Program-made: the position numbers and the translations under genes | In this document: in pieces, positions 6,860 to 14,150 of the stretch | Layout of the letters: each line of letters begins with the position of its first letter | Numbering within the stretch: the stretch's first letter is position 1 | Origin: CAILDB01 sp049695975 | GTDB taxonomy: Bacteria; Patescibacteriota; Minisyncoccia; Phycocordibacterales; GWA1-40-21 | Reading direction: 5' to 3' | DNA length: 26,210 nt | Assembly: GCA_049695975.1 (NCBI GenBank) | Contig: JBAVTE010000004.1 | Span: 1 to 26,210 of the forward strand | The notes under the pieces: model-generated | What the model was told of the DNA's origin: nothing | The model's database searches: none | What the model saw: the letters and a program-made list of their open reading frames with translations, nothing else

Positions 6860-7414
6860 TTAGTATGTCTGATAAATTCCTCTTTCGAGTCGTCTGCCTA
6901 ATGAGCCGGTATTGTGTCCTTGAGTGCTAATAGACGAAACTACATTCCCTGTGCTAGGAGAATATGTTTTAGTTAAAATTAAATCTGCTACAGGAAGCAC
7001 CCCCCTCATTCCCCTCGTTCGTTCTATTGTTGTAGTAGCATAATTAAAAAATTGAGGAATATTAAATGTAAAAGTATTTCCGTTTGGATTAAATCCGTTT
7101 GGTGCATATTGAGAATCATTAGGATTAAAAATTTGACCATTACAAACAATCGCGGTTGTTCCAATATTTTTTGGATTGCACCCATCGCCAAGACAAGACG
7201 GAAAACCTGCTTGTTTAATATCCCAATACAGAGCACATTCTCTAGCACTATCGGCAGCATAAAAGGCAAGTTGAGAATCTTTTGCCGACTGTGATATGGC
7301 GAGCTCTCGGAGAGAAACACTAAAAATCGAAACTCCTATGAGCAACATGACACTTGCAGTAAAAACCGCAAATAATAATGCAAAACCTTTTTTATTTCTA
7401 TAAATTTTGATCAT
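6860..7414 (-). CDS. PilX-like minor pilin / pilus assembly protein
   Basis: A 184-residue protein with a short basic N-terminus (MIKIYRNKKG), a hydrophobic helix FALLFAVFTASVMLLIGVSIF and then SLRELAISQSAKDSQLAFYAADSARECALYW. The motif A-x-YAADSARECALYW is typical of PilX-like proteins of type IV pili. The mature part has a Cys pair in the region PSCLGDGC and ends without further membrane segments. It overlaps the upstream prepilin gene by four bases (ATGA) and is followed directly by ligA. PilX-type subunits act as low-abundance pilus components needed for assembly or cell contact. The exact counterpart is not certain. Confidence 0.75.
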   Translation of the reverse strand: MIKIYRNKKGFALLFAVFTASVMLLIGVSIFSVSLRELAISQSAKDSQLAFYAADSARECALYWDIKQAGFPSCLGDGCNPKNIGTTAIVCNGQIFNPNDSQYAPNGFNPNGNTFTFNIPQFFNYATTTIERTRGMRGVLPVADLILTKTYSPSTGNVVSSISTQGHNTGSLGRRLERGIYQTY

Positions 7415-8085
7415 AAATTACCCCAATAATTATAAATATAACTCGTAATTTCAAGCACTTGATCCGCGCCTGTCCCCCATGTCACACGAACAACTATGTA
7501 AGCTTCATCCACAGGTGTAGTACCATCACCTCTCATAATTCCAATCTGTCTTGAAAATTTCGATAATTGAGTACAATTGGCATCAACACCAGTAATACCA
7601 TATCCAAGAAAAACACCACTTGTATCTCTTTTTACGCACATAGAAAAATTAGCATTATAAATCTGTCCATTCAACGAATCTACATTACATCCGAGAGTTG
7701 GTGTGCTCGTACTACTAATACAAGAGGGGGTTATATTTTTAAATTGTCCAAGCCAGTCTGTACCAGGCGTTTTACTGCCTTCTGCCTGGACACCATTTAT
7801 GTCTCGAACATTTTTGATATATTCTATGGCATCTTGTGCCAAAAACGCCGCTATCATCTGGTCTTTGGAACTGATTGCTGAAACCAAACCTTTTTGAGCT
7901 ACTACCATGGGACCAGTCACGGCCATCATCAAAATAGAAATCGCAACAAGTGCTTCCACTAGTGTAAATCCCATTAGAGACTTCTTCTTACACACTCCAA
8001 AAACACTTGAACATTTATTTAGTTTTTGTAAATTAGTCTCTAACGGGACAAGTCCTTTTTTTGTTTTTTGATTTTTTGTTTTCAT
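7411..8085 (-). CDS. Type IV prepilin (PilV-like) with long palindrome-encoded leader
   Basis: A 224-residue prepilin with cleavage site MG|FTLVEALVAISILMMAV, Glu at +5 and a following hydrophobic helix, then QDAIEYIKNVRDIN, a PilV/GspI-like feature. The processed leader would be about 38 residues instead of the usual 5-15. Most of that excess (about 26 codons) comes from a 78-bp segment with 13-bp inverted ends (7970-8047), inserted in frame and finishing exactly at the cleavage-site glycine. The start at 8085 (ATG) is kept because the next in-frame ATG would leave a leader of only two residues. Nine bp after the previous pilin gene, four-base overlap with the next. Role: minor pilin in the priming complex, by family. 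Confidence 0.8.
   Translation of the reverse strand: MKTKNQKTKKGLVPLETNLQKLNKCSSVFGVCKKKSLMGFTLVEALVAISILMMAVTGPMVVAQKGLVSAISSKDQMIAAFLAQDAIEYIKNVRDINGVQAEGSKTPGTDWLGQFKNITPSCISSTSTPTLGCNVDSLNGQIYNANFSMCVKRDTSGVFLGYGITGVDANCTQLSKFSRQIGIMRGDGTTPVDEAYIVVRVTWGTGADQVLEITSYIYNYWGNL
7970..8047. repeat. 78-bp palindromic insert encoding a prepilin leader
   Basis: The ends CCCATTAGAGACT (7970-7982) and AGTCTCTAACGGG (8035-8047) pair over 13 positions, with the single exception a G-U on the minus strand. Inner arms with AAAAAC/GTTTTT and TTACA/TGTAA continue the structure. Length 78 is a multiple of three. On the minus strand it is read in frame as the end of the prepilin leader, up to the glycine before cleavage. 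Confidence 0.6.
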
Positions 8086-8094
8086 TTTTCCTTA

Positions 8095-8685
8095 TTATTT
8101 TTTTATAGCCCTTTGTGAAGCAGTAGTCTGTAAATTAAAAGTTGATTTGGTATCTGTCAAACCTCCAGCTTGACCTTCCATCATTATGATCACTTTTGGC
8201 TGAACATCACTTCCTTTTACAACATAAAATTTCAAACTCAAAATATTGGTATCTGGAGAAGTGATTCGAGCATAACCTGCAGGAAGAGTATTGCCAGACA
8301 CATCACATGAATCTTCCGTTAATGTGCATTTACTTAAAAAACCTTTTTCACTTTCTGTAGGTGGTGTAAAATAATAATAAACTTTTGTTATTCCATCCGG
8401 AGAAAGATAATTTATAGATTGACTTCCAATACCAGTACTGCAATCTGTCCCGTCTTGCACCGTTCCACAATAATAACCGCTTCCCATTCTTATATCTCTC
8501 GAAATACTTTCCACCACAAAGTTCACATTGCTAACGACACTTTGTATTGCTCTAGCTTTTCTATTTGCATTTATAATAGACATGAGAGCACTCATCGCCA
8601 CAGTCACAACCATCATAAAAACCGCTATTGCTACAAGCATCTCTACTAAAGTAAAACCTTTTTTAAAATTTTTATTTTTTGACAT
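8095..8685 (-). CDS. Type IV prepilin (PilW/PilJ-like minor pilin)
   Basis: The start ATG at 8683-8685 is chosen over the GTG at 8692-8694 because AGGTG, a good Shine-Dalgarno sequence, lies six bases before it. The protein begins MSKNKNFKKG|FTLVEMLVAIAVFMMVV, a standard class III prepilin signal with Glu at +5. The sequence that follows, VVSNVNFVVESISRDIRMGSGYYC, is typical of PilW/GspJ-type minor pilins. The mature part has several Cys residues (YYCGTVQDGTDC, KCTLTEDSCD) that could form disulfides. It overlaps the preceding FimT-like gene by 14 bp, so translational coupling is likely. Confidence 0.85.
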   Translation of the reverse strand: MSKNKNFKKGFTLVEMLVAIAVFMMVVTVAMSALMSIINANRKARAIQSVVSNVNFVVESISRDIRMGSGYYCGTVQDGTDCSTGIGSQSINYLSPDGITKVYYYFTPPTESEKGFLSKCTLTEDSCDVSGNTLPAGYARITSPDTNILSLKFYVVKGSDVQPKVIIMMEGQAGGLTDTKSTFNLQTTASQRAIKK

Positions 8686-9289
8686 ATATATCACCTAGAG
8701 CTGTTACTATAATATTTTGTGTTTGCCCGTCGGCAGAACTTATGGTTATTTTTGAAAAAGATTGATTCGGAACCGTGTTGCCTGCAATACCTTTTGTTAT
8801 GTGAGCATCTGGATTAGGCCTCAAAAAAGTTATATTTATTTCGTCTTGAGGATCGCAGTTTAATTCGTCACTCCCTGCACAAAGATCTGCAATAAAACTC
8901 CCCCTAGTCAAAGTATATTTCCTCATACATTCTGAATCATCCTTAAAACAAGTGGTCTCACCATCAAAAAAATAATTTGGATTTACATCTGCAAATAAAA
9001 TGTACTGTTTATTATCACTCCTAGAAAAACGAACCCCATATCCAGTAAACACAGAAGTGGTAGGACTAGTAAAAAATTCTTTTACATTTACACCATAGGT
9101 CTGTGCTTCTCTCACAGAAAGTGCAATATCGTAAGCCAAATTATCCAAAAGAATAGAACCATCGAGCTTGCTCTGACTACCAATCATAATACCCGTAAGC
9201 GCTACAAATATGACAAGGACTATCATAAGCTCTATGAGAGTAAATCCGGATTTTTTTGATTTTATTTTGTTATTTTTGTGAAAAAACAT
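8672..9289 (-). CDS. Type IV prepilin (FimT/GspH-like minor pilin)
   Basis: A 205-residue prepilin with leader MFFHKNNKIKSKKSG, cleavage before FTLIELMIVLVIFVALTGIMI and Glu at +5. The early mature sequence NLAYDIALSVREAQTYGV is the FimT/GspH signature helix. The C-terminus has the conserved KITISSADGQTQNIIVTALG strand typical of the group. FimT in other species binds DNA and helps uptake; whether this one does cannot be told. It lies between the prepilin peptidase (24 bp upstream) and the PilW-like gene (overlapping). Confidence 0.85.
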   Translation of the reverse strand: MFFHKNNKIKSKKSGFTLIELMIVLVIFVALTGIMIGSQSKLDGSILLDNLAYDIALSVREAQTYGVNVKEFFTSPTTSVFTGYGVRFSRSDNKQYILFADVNPNYFFDGETTCFKDDSECMRKYTLTRGSFIADLCAGSDELNCDPQDEINITFLRPNPDAHITKGIAGNTVPNQSFSKITISSADGQTQNIIVTALGDIYVKK

Positions 9290-9313
9290 TTTAGGTTTTA
9301 AAAAATACAGAAA

Positions 9314-10138
9314 TTAATGAAATAAATTTTGTAAATAAAGGAAATCGAGATGCAAAAAATATTCCACAAAAACGGCAAGAATAATGAAAGGTGCAAACGG
9401 TACTTCGCTCTTAATTGTAAGCTTTTTTGAAAACAAATTCAACTTGCCTAAGGTCATAACAATGATAGAAAATATTGCGCCTATCCAAAAAGACAAGATT
9501 ATTGCGGAAATTCCTGCCCAAAAACCGAGAAACCACCCTACCCCTAGGGCAAGCTTGGCGTCGGCAAAACCGATCCATCTTCCAGAAGATACTGCCCAAA
9601 GAATGTAAAAAAATAAAAACAAAATCGGACCAGCAAGCAGATCTAAATAAAAAGGAAAAGATAATATGTGACTTAGGCCAATAAAATAAATTACTCTGAA
9701 TAGAGATAGGATAATGAACGAATACACAAGCCCATCAGGAATGATTTTGTGGCGAAAGTCATAGACGGCGATCATTAAAAGAAAGCTAAAAATAATAACA
9801 TCAGAAACAAAAAATAAGGGGCTTTGCCAAAATGTTTGAAAATACAAAAAAAGAAAAATCAATCCAGAAATCAACTCTATCAGAGGATATTGAAATGAAA
9901 TCTTACTCCCACAATACCGACACTTGCCTCGCAAAAAAATATAACTAAAAAATGGCACGAGATCGTACCAAGCCAATCGATGTGAACAAGAAAAACATTT
10001 TGAACTACCAGAAACAAAAGAAAGTCCTGTGCCATATCTCAGGATCACAACATTTAGAAAACTACCAATAATCACCCCGAGGCAAAAAATAACTACCGGA
10101 ATAAAATATAATAAAAAACTATTGGGGTCTAACATCAT
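9314..10138 (-). CDS. pilD: Type IV prepilin peptidase (A24 family)
   Basis: A 274-residue polytopic membrane protease that cleaves prepilin leaders and usually N-methylates the new end. The N-terminal part has GSFLNVVI and the cytoplasmic zinc-type tetracysteine motif, C48-x2-C51 and C73-x2-C76. The two catalytic aspartates are in VYDFRHKIIPD (D127) and GFADAKL (D193). About seven to eight membrane segments. The ATG start overlaps the preceding prepilin gene by 20 bp. It is the only such peptidase in the window and would process all six prepilins encoded here. Confidence 0.95.
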   Translation of the reverse strand: MMLDPNSFLLYFIPVVIFCLGVIIGSFLNVVILRYGTGLSFVSGSSKCFSCSHRLAWYDLVPFFSYIFLRGKCRYCGSKISFQYPLIELISGLIFLFLYFQTFWQSPLFFVSDVIIFSFLLMIAVYDFRHKIIPDGLVYSFIILSLFRVIYFIGLSHILSFPFYLDLLAGPILFLFFYILWAVSSGRWIGFADAKLALGVGWFLGFWAGISAIILSFWIGAIFSIIVMTLGKLNLFSKKLTIKSEVPFAPFIILAVFVEYFLHLDFLYLQNLFH

Positions 10139-10637
10139 AAATTAAGTTGTTATCGGGGAGGGTAACATCCTTTGTCAAAATAGTATCTGGTTCATCATCA
10201 CAAGCATCATCGTTAGTAGAATTATAACCCGCTCGTGAATCAAGTGTTGATGTCTTTGATTCTAGTTTGGTATATAAGTGATAGCTATTACATATATCAC
10301 TACTGCCTCTTACCATTAAAGCAACATAATAATATCCATTGTCTGGATATCCTTTCGGCGGAGTCAAATCATCTAATGTAATCTTGCCTGGGGACGATAT
10401 AGGTAATGGAGATTCGCCTGAATACAATTCATCCAACTTTTTAGGATAATAACCATAAAGATTATAATAATATTCCAAAGCAAGTTTAATTTTTAATATA
10501 GAGGAAATTCTTTGCTGATCTCGACTCTTTGATCTTGTCGAATTGACAGATACATACACCATAGTCGTAAGAATGGTCATAATAGCAATAACGACAAGAA
10601 GTTCAATAAGTGAAAAACCACTTTTCTTTTTATTCAT
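10119..10637 (-). CDS. Type IV / type II pseudopilin-like prepilin
   Basis: A 172-residue prepilin, MNKKKSG|FSLIELLVVIAIMTILTTMV, with Glu at +5. The mature part LKIKLALEYYYNLYGYYPKKLDELY resembles GspG-like pseudopilins and minor pilins of Gram-positive and CPR bacteria. Cys pairs are near C114 and C149. It is the first gene after the pilA terminator and has its own leaderless-type -10 box; it overlaps pilD at the 3' end. It probably starts the minor pilin sub-operon. Confidence 0.85.
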   Translation of the reverse strand: MNKKKSGFSLIELLVVIAIMTILTTMVYVSVNSTRSKSRDQQRISSILKIKLALEYYYNLYGYYPKKLDELYSGESPLPISSPGKITLDDLTPPKGYPDNGYYYVALMVRGSSDICNSYHLYTKLESKTSTLDSRAGYNSTNDDACDDEPDTILTKDVTLPDNNLIYDVRPQ

Positions 10638-10643
10638 TTTGTA

Positions 10644-10649
10644 ATTATA
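10644..10649 (-). promoter_or_regulatory. -10 box of the minor pilin sub-operon, leaderless spacing
   Basis: On the minus strand: TATAAT-TACAAA-ATG. A perfect -10 hexamer lies exactly six bases before the start codon of the prepilin, just after the terminator-like hairpin behind pilA. No clear -35 or extended TG is present, so confidence rests on spacing and the same pattern elsewhere. Confidence 0.45.
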
Positions 10650-10664
10650 ACTTAAATTTAAACA

Positions 10665-10696
10665 AAAACAAAACAGGATTTCTCCTGTTTTGTTTT
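10665..10696 (-). terminator. Intrinsic terminator after pilA
   Basis: A 14-bp stem of the type AAAACAAAACAGGA/TCCTGTTTTGTTTT with a 4-nt loop, T-rich on its 3' side on both strands. It lies 40 bp after the major pilin stop and before the minor pilin gene. Partial read-through would give much more pilA mRNA than minor pilin mRNA. Confidence 0.7.
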
Positions 10697-10736
10697 CTAA
10701 CCTTTTATCAAGATTATGCCTTACTAAGACAGCTTC

Positions 10737-11126
10737 TTACTGACAAGTTGTAGAAGATGTAAGGTTGGCGGTTACTGATCCAACATATCCTGTTGAATCA
10801 ATACACCAGAAAGCTGCAGACTTCAAATCTGATGAAGCTGCCCAATTGGTAGCGTCTGAATTACATGTACCACCTAATTTTCCAGCTGTGCTTGTAGCGG
10901 CAGCCAAAAGCTTGATCATCTGAGGATCTACACATACTCCTGTATATGTATTATTGGTATCATAAAAGACTGCTGCCTGCGCAGGAAGCTGGGCTAACTG
11001 TGCTTTAACAGCTGCATCTGAACCTTTTGATCTTGCTGTGTTTAGAGAAGCAAGAACGACTGAAGAAAGAATACCGATAATGGCGATAACCACCAAAAGT
11101 TCAATTAACGTAAAACCTTTTTTCAT
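10737..11126 (-). CDS. pilA: Major type IV pilin
   Basis: A 129-residue pilin: leader MKKG, then FTLIELLVVIAIIGILSSVVLASL with Glu at +5, and a small head domain. Four cysteines (C65, C88, C108, C128) could form two disulfides, the last one near the C-terminus as in many major pilins. It is considered the major pilin because it has the shortest standard leader, is compact, and stands alone between a 200-bp upstream regulatory region and a terminator. Assignment as the major rather than a minor pilin is an inference from this context. Confidence 0.85.
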   Translation of the reverse strand: MKKGFTLIELLVVIAIIGILSSVVLASLNTARSKGSDAAVKAQLAQLPAQAAVFYDTNNTYTGVCVDPQMIKLLAAATSTAGKLGGTCNSDATNWAASSDLKSAAFWCIDSTGYVGSVTANLTSSTTCQ

Positions 11127-11132
11127 AATTAA

Positions 11133-11189
11133 ATTTTAACTTTAAAATTAAATAACGCTAATAAATTTGCTTAATGTTTTTTGTGTCAA
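11133..11189 (-). promoter_or_regulatory. Candidate pilA promoters
   Basis: Two possibilities are visible on the minus strand. One has TTGACA (11184-11189), an 18-bp spacer and TTTATT (11160-11165), giving a leader of about 28 bases. The other is TAAAAT (11133-11138) six bases before the ATG, the leaderless spacing seen at other genes. TTGACA overlaps one arm of an 11-bp inverted repeat (11175-11185 with 11209-11219). AT-richness makes the second match weak. Confidence 0.4.
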
Positions 11190-11228
11190 AACTTGCTCAG
11201 GGCTCCTTCACAAAAAACACGACCGAAA

Positions 11229-11246
11229 TTTTCCGTCGACGGAAAA
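11229..11246. promoter_or_regulatory. 18-bp perfect palindrome upstream of pilA
   Basis: TTTTCCGTCGACGGAAAA is a perfect 18-bp palindrome located between pilC and pilA, about 40 bp upstream of the candidate -35. It could be a repressor or activator site for a dimeric regulator. A terminator for the pilC transcript is less likely because no T-run follows it. Confidence 0.35.
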
Positions 11247-11329
11247 CTAAGTTGCTAGATTATTATATCACCAAAAAATAAAATAAATAGCTTGTCCTGT
11301 GGATAAACTTATAGTTAAATTTATTTATT

Positions 11330-12535
11330 TTAAATTGTAGCCGAAATATTATAAATAGGGACGAGAACAGATGCTAGGAGAAATCCTACCCCGAGAGCAA
11401 GAAGGATAATCATAGCTGGTTCAATAAGAGAAACAACAGCATCTATAGCAGTAGTCACTTCCCTTCTATAAAAGTTGGAAAGAGTTTTGAGAATATTTCC
11501 GAGTTGACCTGTCTCTTCTCCGATTTTTACCATTTGGACAAAAATACCTGGGATTTCTTCATATTTTGCTAGCGCGTCTGAAATAGAACTTCCACCTTTG
11601 ACGTCTTCTACTGATTTCAATAAAAGTGTGCGATAAACTTCGTTGTCTACTACAGAAGCGGTCAAGTCTAGCCCTCTAACAACAGGCACTCCAGAAAGAA
11701 GCATTGTGTTCATATTGTCTGCAATCCTTGAAAGATAAAGTTTGTTGTAAAGAATTTTGATATATGGAGTAGTAACTTTTGCTTCATCCATAGCGTATTT
11801 TCCAGCAGGGGTTAGTAAATATCTCCATAGGAAAAATCCACCAACAATTAAACCGAGGACAAGGAATATACCATAATCTACAAGAAAATTAGACATCCCA
11901 ATAACAATCTGTGTATAAATAGGCATTTTTTGACCAGATTCCGTAATAATGCCACTAATCTTTGGAATTACAAAAACAAGCATAAGTGACATAACAGATA
12001 TAAATGTAAAAACAATAAAAGCCGGATAAATAAGGGCACTCTTAACCTTCGAGGTAACTTCATAAGTTCTATCCAAATAATCAGCCAAATATGCAAAAGC
12101 CTCGTTGAGCTTTCCGGACTCTTCACCAGACTTAATCATATTTACATAAAATAAAGAAAAAACTTTTGAGTGTTTACCAAGTGCATCGGCGACGGTACTT
12201 CCGGCCTGTAAATCATCTGTTACTTCCCCTAAAATTTTCCTTAATGCGGGGTTTTCTGATTGGGATGCTAGAAGCTGAAAAATTCTAAGAGCTGAAACTT
12301 GTGCTTCAAAGAGTGTGGCCATCTGCCTAGACAAAATAACAATATCTTTGTTTGTGACTCTATCAAAAAAAGCAATGTTATCAAAAATAGAAATCTTTTT
12401 GTCTTCTGGAACAATAGAAGCTACGGTAAGTCCCCTTTTCTGCAAACCAGAAATGGCGATCTCCATATTGACAGCATCTATGGTACCTTCTTTTAAAACT
12501 CCAGACGCATCTATTGATTTATATTTAAAAACCAT
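11330..12535 (-). CDS. pilC: Type IV pilus inner-membrane platform protein PilC
   Basis: A 401-residue GspF/PilC family protein, the membrane platform on which PilB and PilT act. Two T2SSF repeats are visible: about 67-190 (FLxRQMATLFEAQVSALRIFQLLASQ and FAYLADYLDRTYEVTSKVKS, seen in shortened form) and about 270-391 (MNTMLLSGVPVVRGLDLTAS, IKIGEETGQLGNIL variants). Three membrane segments lie near 168-190, 220-240 and 370-395. Length is normal. The ATG lies immediately next to one arm of the long inverted repeat that fills the gap to pilT. Confidence 0.95.
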   Translation of the reverse strand: MVFKYKSIDASGVLKEGTIDAVNMEIAISGLQKRGLTVASIVPEDKKISIFDNIAFFDRVTNKDIVILSRQMATLFEAQVSALRIFQLLASQSENPALRKILGEVTDDLQAGSTVADALGKHSKVFSLFYVNMIKSGEESGKLNEAFAYLADYLDRTYEVTSKVKSALIYPAFIVFTFISVMSLMLVFVIPKISGIITESGQKMPIYTQIVIGMSNFLVDYGIFLVLGLIVGGFFLWRYLLTPAGKYAMDEAKVTTPYIKILYNKLYLSRIADNMNTMLLSGVPVVRGLDLTASVVDNEVYRTLLLKSVEDVKGGSSISDALAKYEEIPGIFVQMVKIGEETGQLGNILKTLSNFYRREVTTAIDAVVSLIEPAMIILLALGVGFLLASVLVPIYNISATI

Positions 12536-12670
12536 CCGTAGTGAAATTTCAAATTGTTTTTATATTGCTATATATACAATTCTCAATTTTAATTAAAACT
12601 AATAAGCATCTTCATTATTCTACACCCATACACAAAAAAACGGAAGCAATGATTTGAAATTCTACTACGG
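12536..12670. repeat. 135-bp element bounded by 19-bp inverted repeats
   Basis: CCGTAGTGAAATTTCAAAT at 12536-12554 is inverted at 12652-12670 with 17 of 19 positions matching. The pair exactly fills the pilT-pilC gap: one end touches the pilC ATG, the other is one base from the pilT stop. The inside is AT-rich with no ORF. It may be a small MITE-like insertion or an RNA hairpin that hides the pilC start. Confidence 0.6.
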
Positions 12671-12671
12671 C

Positions 12672-13733
12672 TTATAATAATTTTTCTAGAACTTTAGGAT
12701 CCAGTGAATACATATAAGCATTTTCAATGGTGATTTCTCCCCTATTTACAAGATTTACCAAAGATCTATTCATATCTATCATACCTTCCTGAGAGCTTGT
12801 CTCAATAACAGAATCAATCTCATGAATTCTATTTTCTCTAATTAAGTTTGAGACAGCGCTATTATTTATCAAAAGTTCATAGGCCGGAACAAGCCCACCG
12901 GAAATCTTGGGGATAAGACGCTGCGAAAAAATACCGGTAAGACTTCCTGCAAGTTGAACTCTAATCTGACTTTGCTGATCGGCAGGAAAGGAATCGATGA
13001 TTCTCGAAATAGTTTGGGCAGCACTATTTGTGTGCAGTGTAGAAAAAACCAAATGTCCAGTCTCTGCAGCAGTAACTGCAGTAGAAATTGTTTCTGCCCC
13101 TCGCATTTCACCTATAAGAACCACGTCTACATCCTGTCGGAAAATGTTGCGAAGTGCTGTACCAAAATCTGCCGTGTCAACTCTCACCTCTCGCTGATCC
13201 ACAATAGCTTTCTTTTGTTCATATACATATTCAATAGGATCTTCTATGGTAATGATATGTTCTGGCCTTGTGGAGTTGATATAATCAACCATTGAAGCTA
13301 GGGTGGTCGTCTTACCATGCCCTACAGGTCCTACTACTAGGAAAAAACCTTGTGGTTTATCTGCGAAAGTTGACAAAAAATCTGGAAGGTTTAGTTCTGC
13401 AAAATTTCGAATATTTTTAGGAATCAATCGCAAAGCAATACTAATAGTGCCTTGCTGAAAATAAGCATTACCTCTAAATCTTTCCCCGGTTTCATATGTG
13501 TAAGAAAAATCTATTTCTTTTGTTCTCATAAAAAGATCTATATCATCTTTTGGAAGAAGAATAGAAAGAAAACCTTTTGTATCTTCTTTTATTAAAACTG
13601 TATTTTTGACAAGGGGAATTAGAAAACTATTTACTCTGATCGTTGGATGTTTGCCTTCTGAAAGATGAAGATCTGATCCACCTTCCTTTATCACAGTCTG
13701 TATCAAATTATCCAATTCTTTTTTGTAATCCAT
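12672..13733 (-). CDS. pilT: Type IV pilus retraction ATPase PilT
   Basis: A 353-residue hexameric ATPase that drives pilus disassembly at the base. The N-terminal PAS-like domain starts with GGSDLHLSEGKHPTIRV. Walker A is GPVGHGKT (135-142), with His where most PilT proteins have Ser. The Asp box IEDPIEY, Walker B VDVVLIGEMR and His box STLHTNSAAQTISRIIDSFP follow. The C-terminal part with GGLVPAYELLINNSAVSNLIRE and the Glu-Gly-Met motif is typical of PilT rather than PilB. It lies two bases after the receiver-domain gene. Confidence 0.96.
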   Translation of the reverse strand: MDYKKELDNLIQTVIKEGGSDLHLSEGKHPTIRVNSFLIPLVKNTVLIKEDTKGFLSILLPKDDIDLFMRTKEIDFSYTYETGERFRGNAYFQQGTISIALRLIPKNIRNFAELNLPDFLSTFADKPQGFFLVVGPVGHGKTTTLASMVDYINSTRPEHIITIEDPIEYVYEQKKAIVDQREVRVDTADFGTALRNIFRQDVDVVLIGEMRGAETISTAVTAAETGHLVFSTLHTNSAAQTISRIIDSFPADQQSQIRVQLAGSLTGIFSQRLIPKISGGLVPAYELLINNSAVSNLIRENRIHEIDSVIETSSQEGMIDMNRSLVNLVNRGEITIENAYMYSLDPKVLEKLL

Positions 13734-13735
13734 AA

Positions 13736-14131
13736 TTATTTTTTCATCTTAAATTGCTTATAAAACTCCTTAACTTCCTCTACTACTTCTGAAGGAATCG
13801 TGGTAGCTTTTACGATATAGCCATTTACCCCCCGATCCTCGGCCTTAGAAATATCTGAAGCTAAACCTTGGTTCGTAAGCATAATGAGTAGACAGCCCTT
13901 ACATAAACTTTCTTTTTTAATAGATTCCAAAATATCAAAACCATCCATACCGGGCATAATGAGGTCAAGCAAAATAATATCTGGGGTAAAACCATTTCTG
14001 ATCTTTTCCAATGCTTCGACTCCAGAAAGTGATGACTCCACAATAAAATCATTGGCTTCAAATTTCATTCCATACATGTGCACCAAAAACTTATCGTCAT
14101 CAATTATAAATATTTTTATTTTTTCACTCAT
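13736..14131 (-). CDS. Stand-alone receiver-domain response regulator (CheY-like)
   Basis: A single REC domain of about 131 residues. Acidic pocket residues are in IFIIDDDKF, the phospho-acceptor Asp in ILLDLIMPGMDGFD, the conserved Thr in LIMLTNQG and the Lys in GYIVKATT. There is no output domain, so it should act by binding a partner, as CheY does. The ATG at 14129-14131 is preferred; an upstream TTG at 14164 would add 11 residues that come from overlap with the pilB end. It sits between pilB and pilT, which suggests that phosphorylation adjusts motor choice or activity. No histidine kinase is in the window, so its input is unknown. Confidence 0.88.
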   Translation of the reverse strand: MSEKIKIFIIDDDKFLVHMYGMKFEANDFIVESSLSGVEALEKIRNGFTPDIILLDLIMPGMDGFDILESIKKESLCKGCLLIMLTNQGLASDISKAEDRGVNGYIVKATTIPSEVVEEVKEFYKQFKMKK

Positions 14132-14150
14132 ATTTTTTGTTGGCTTTAAA

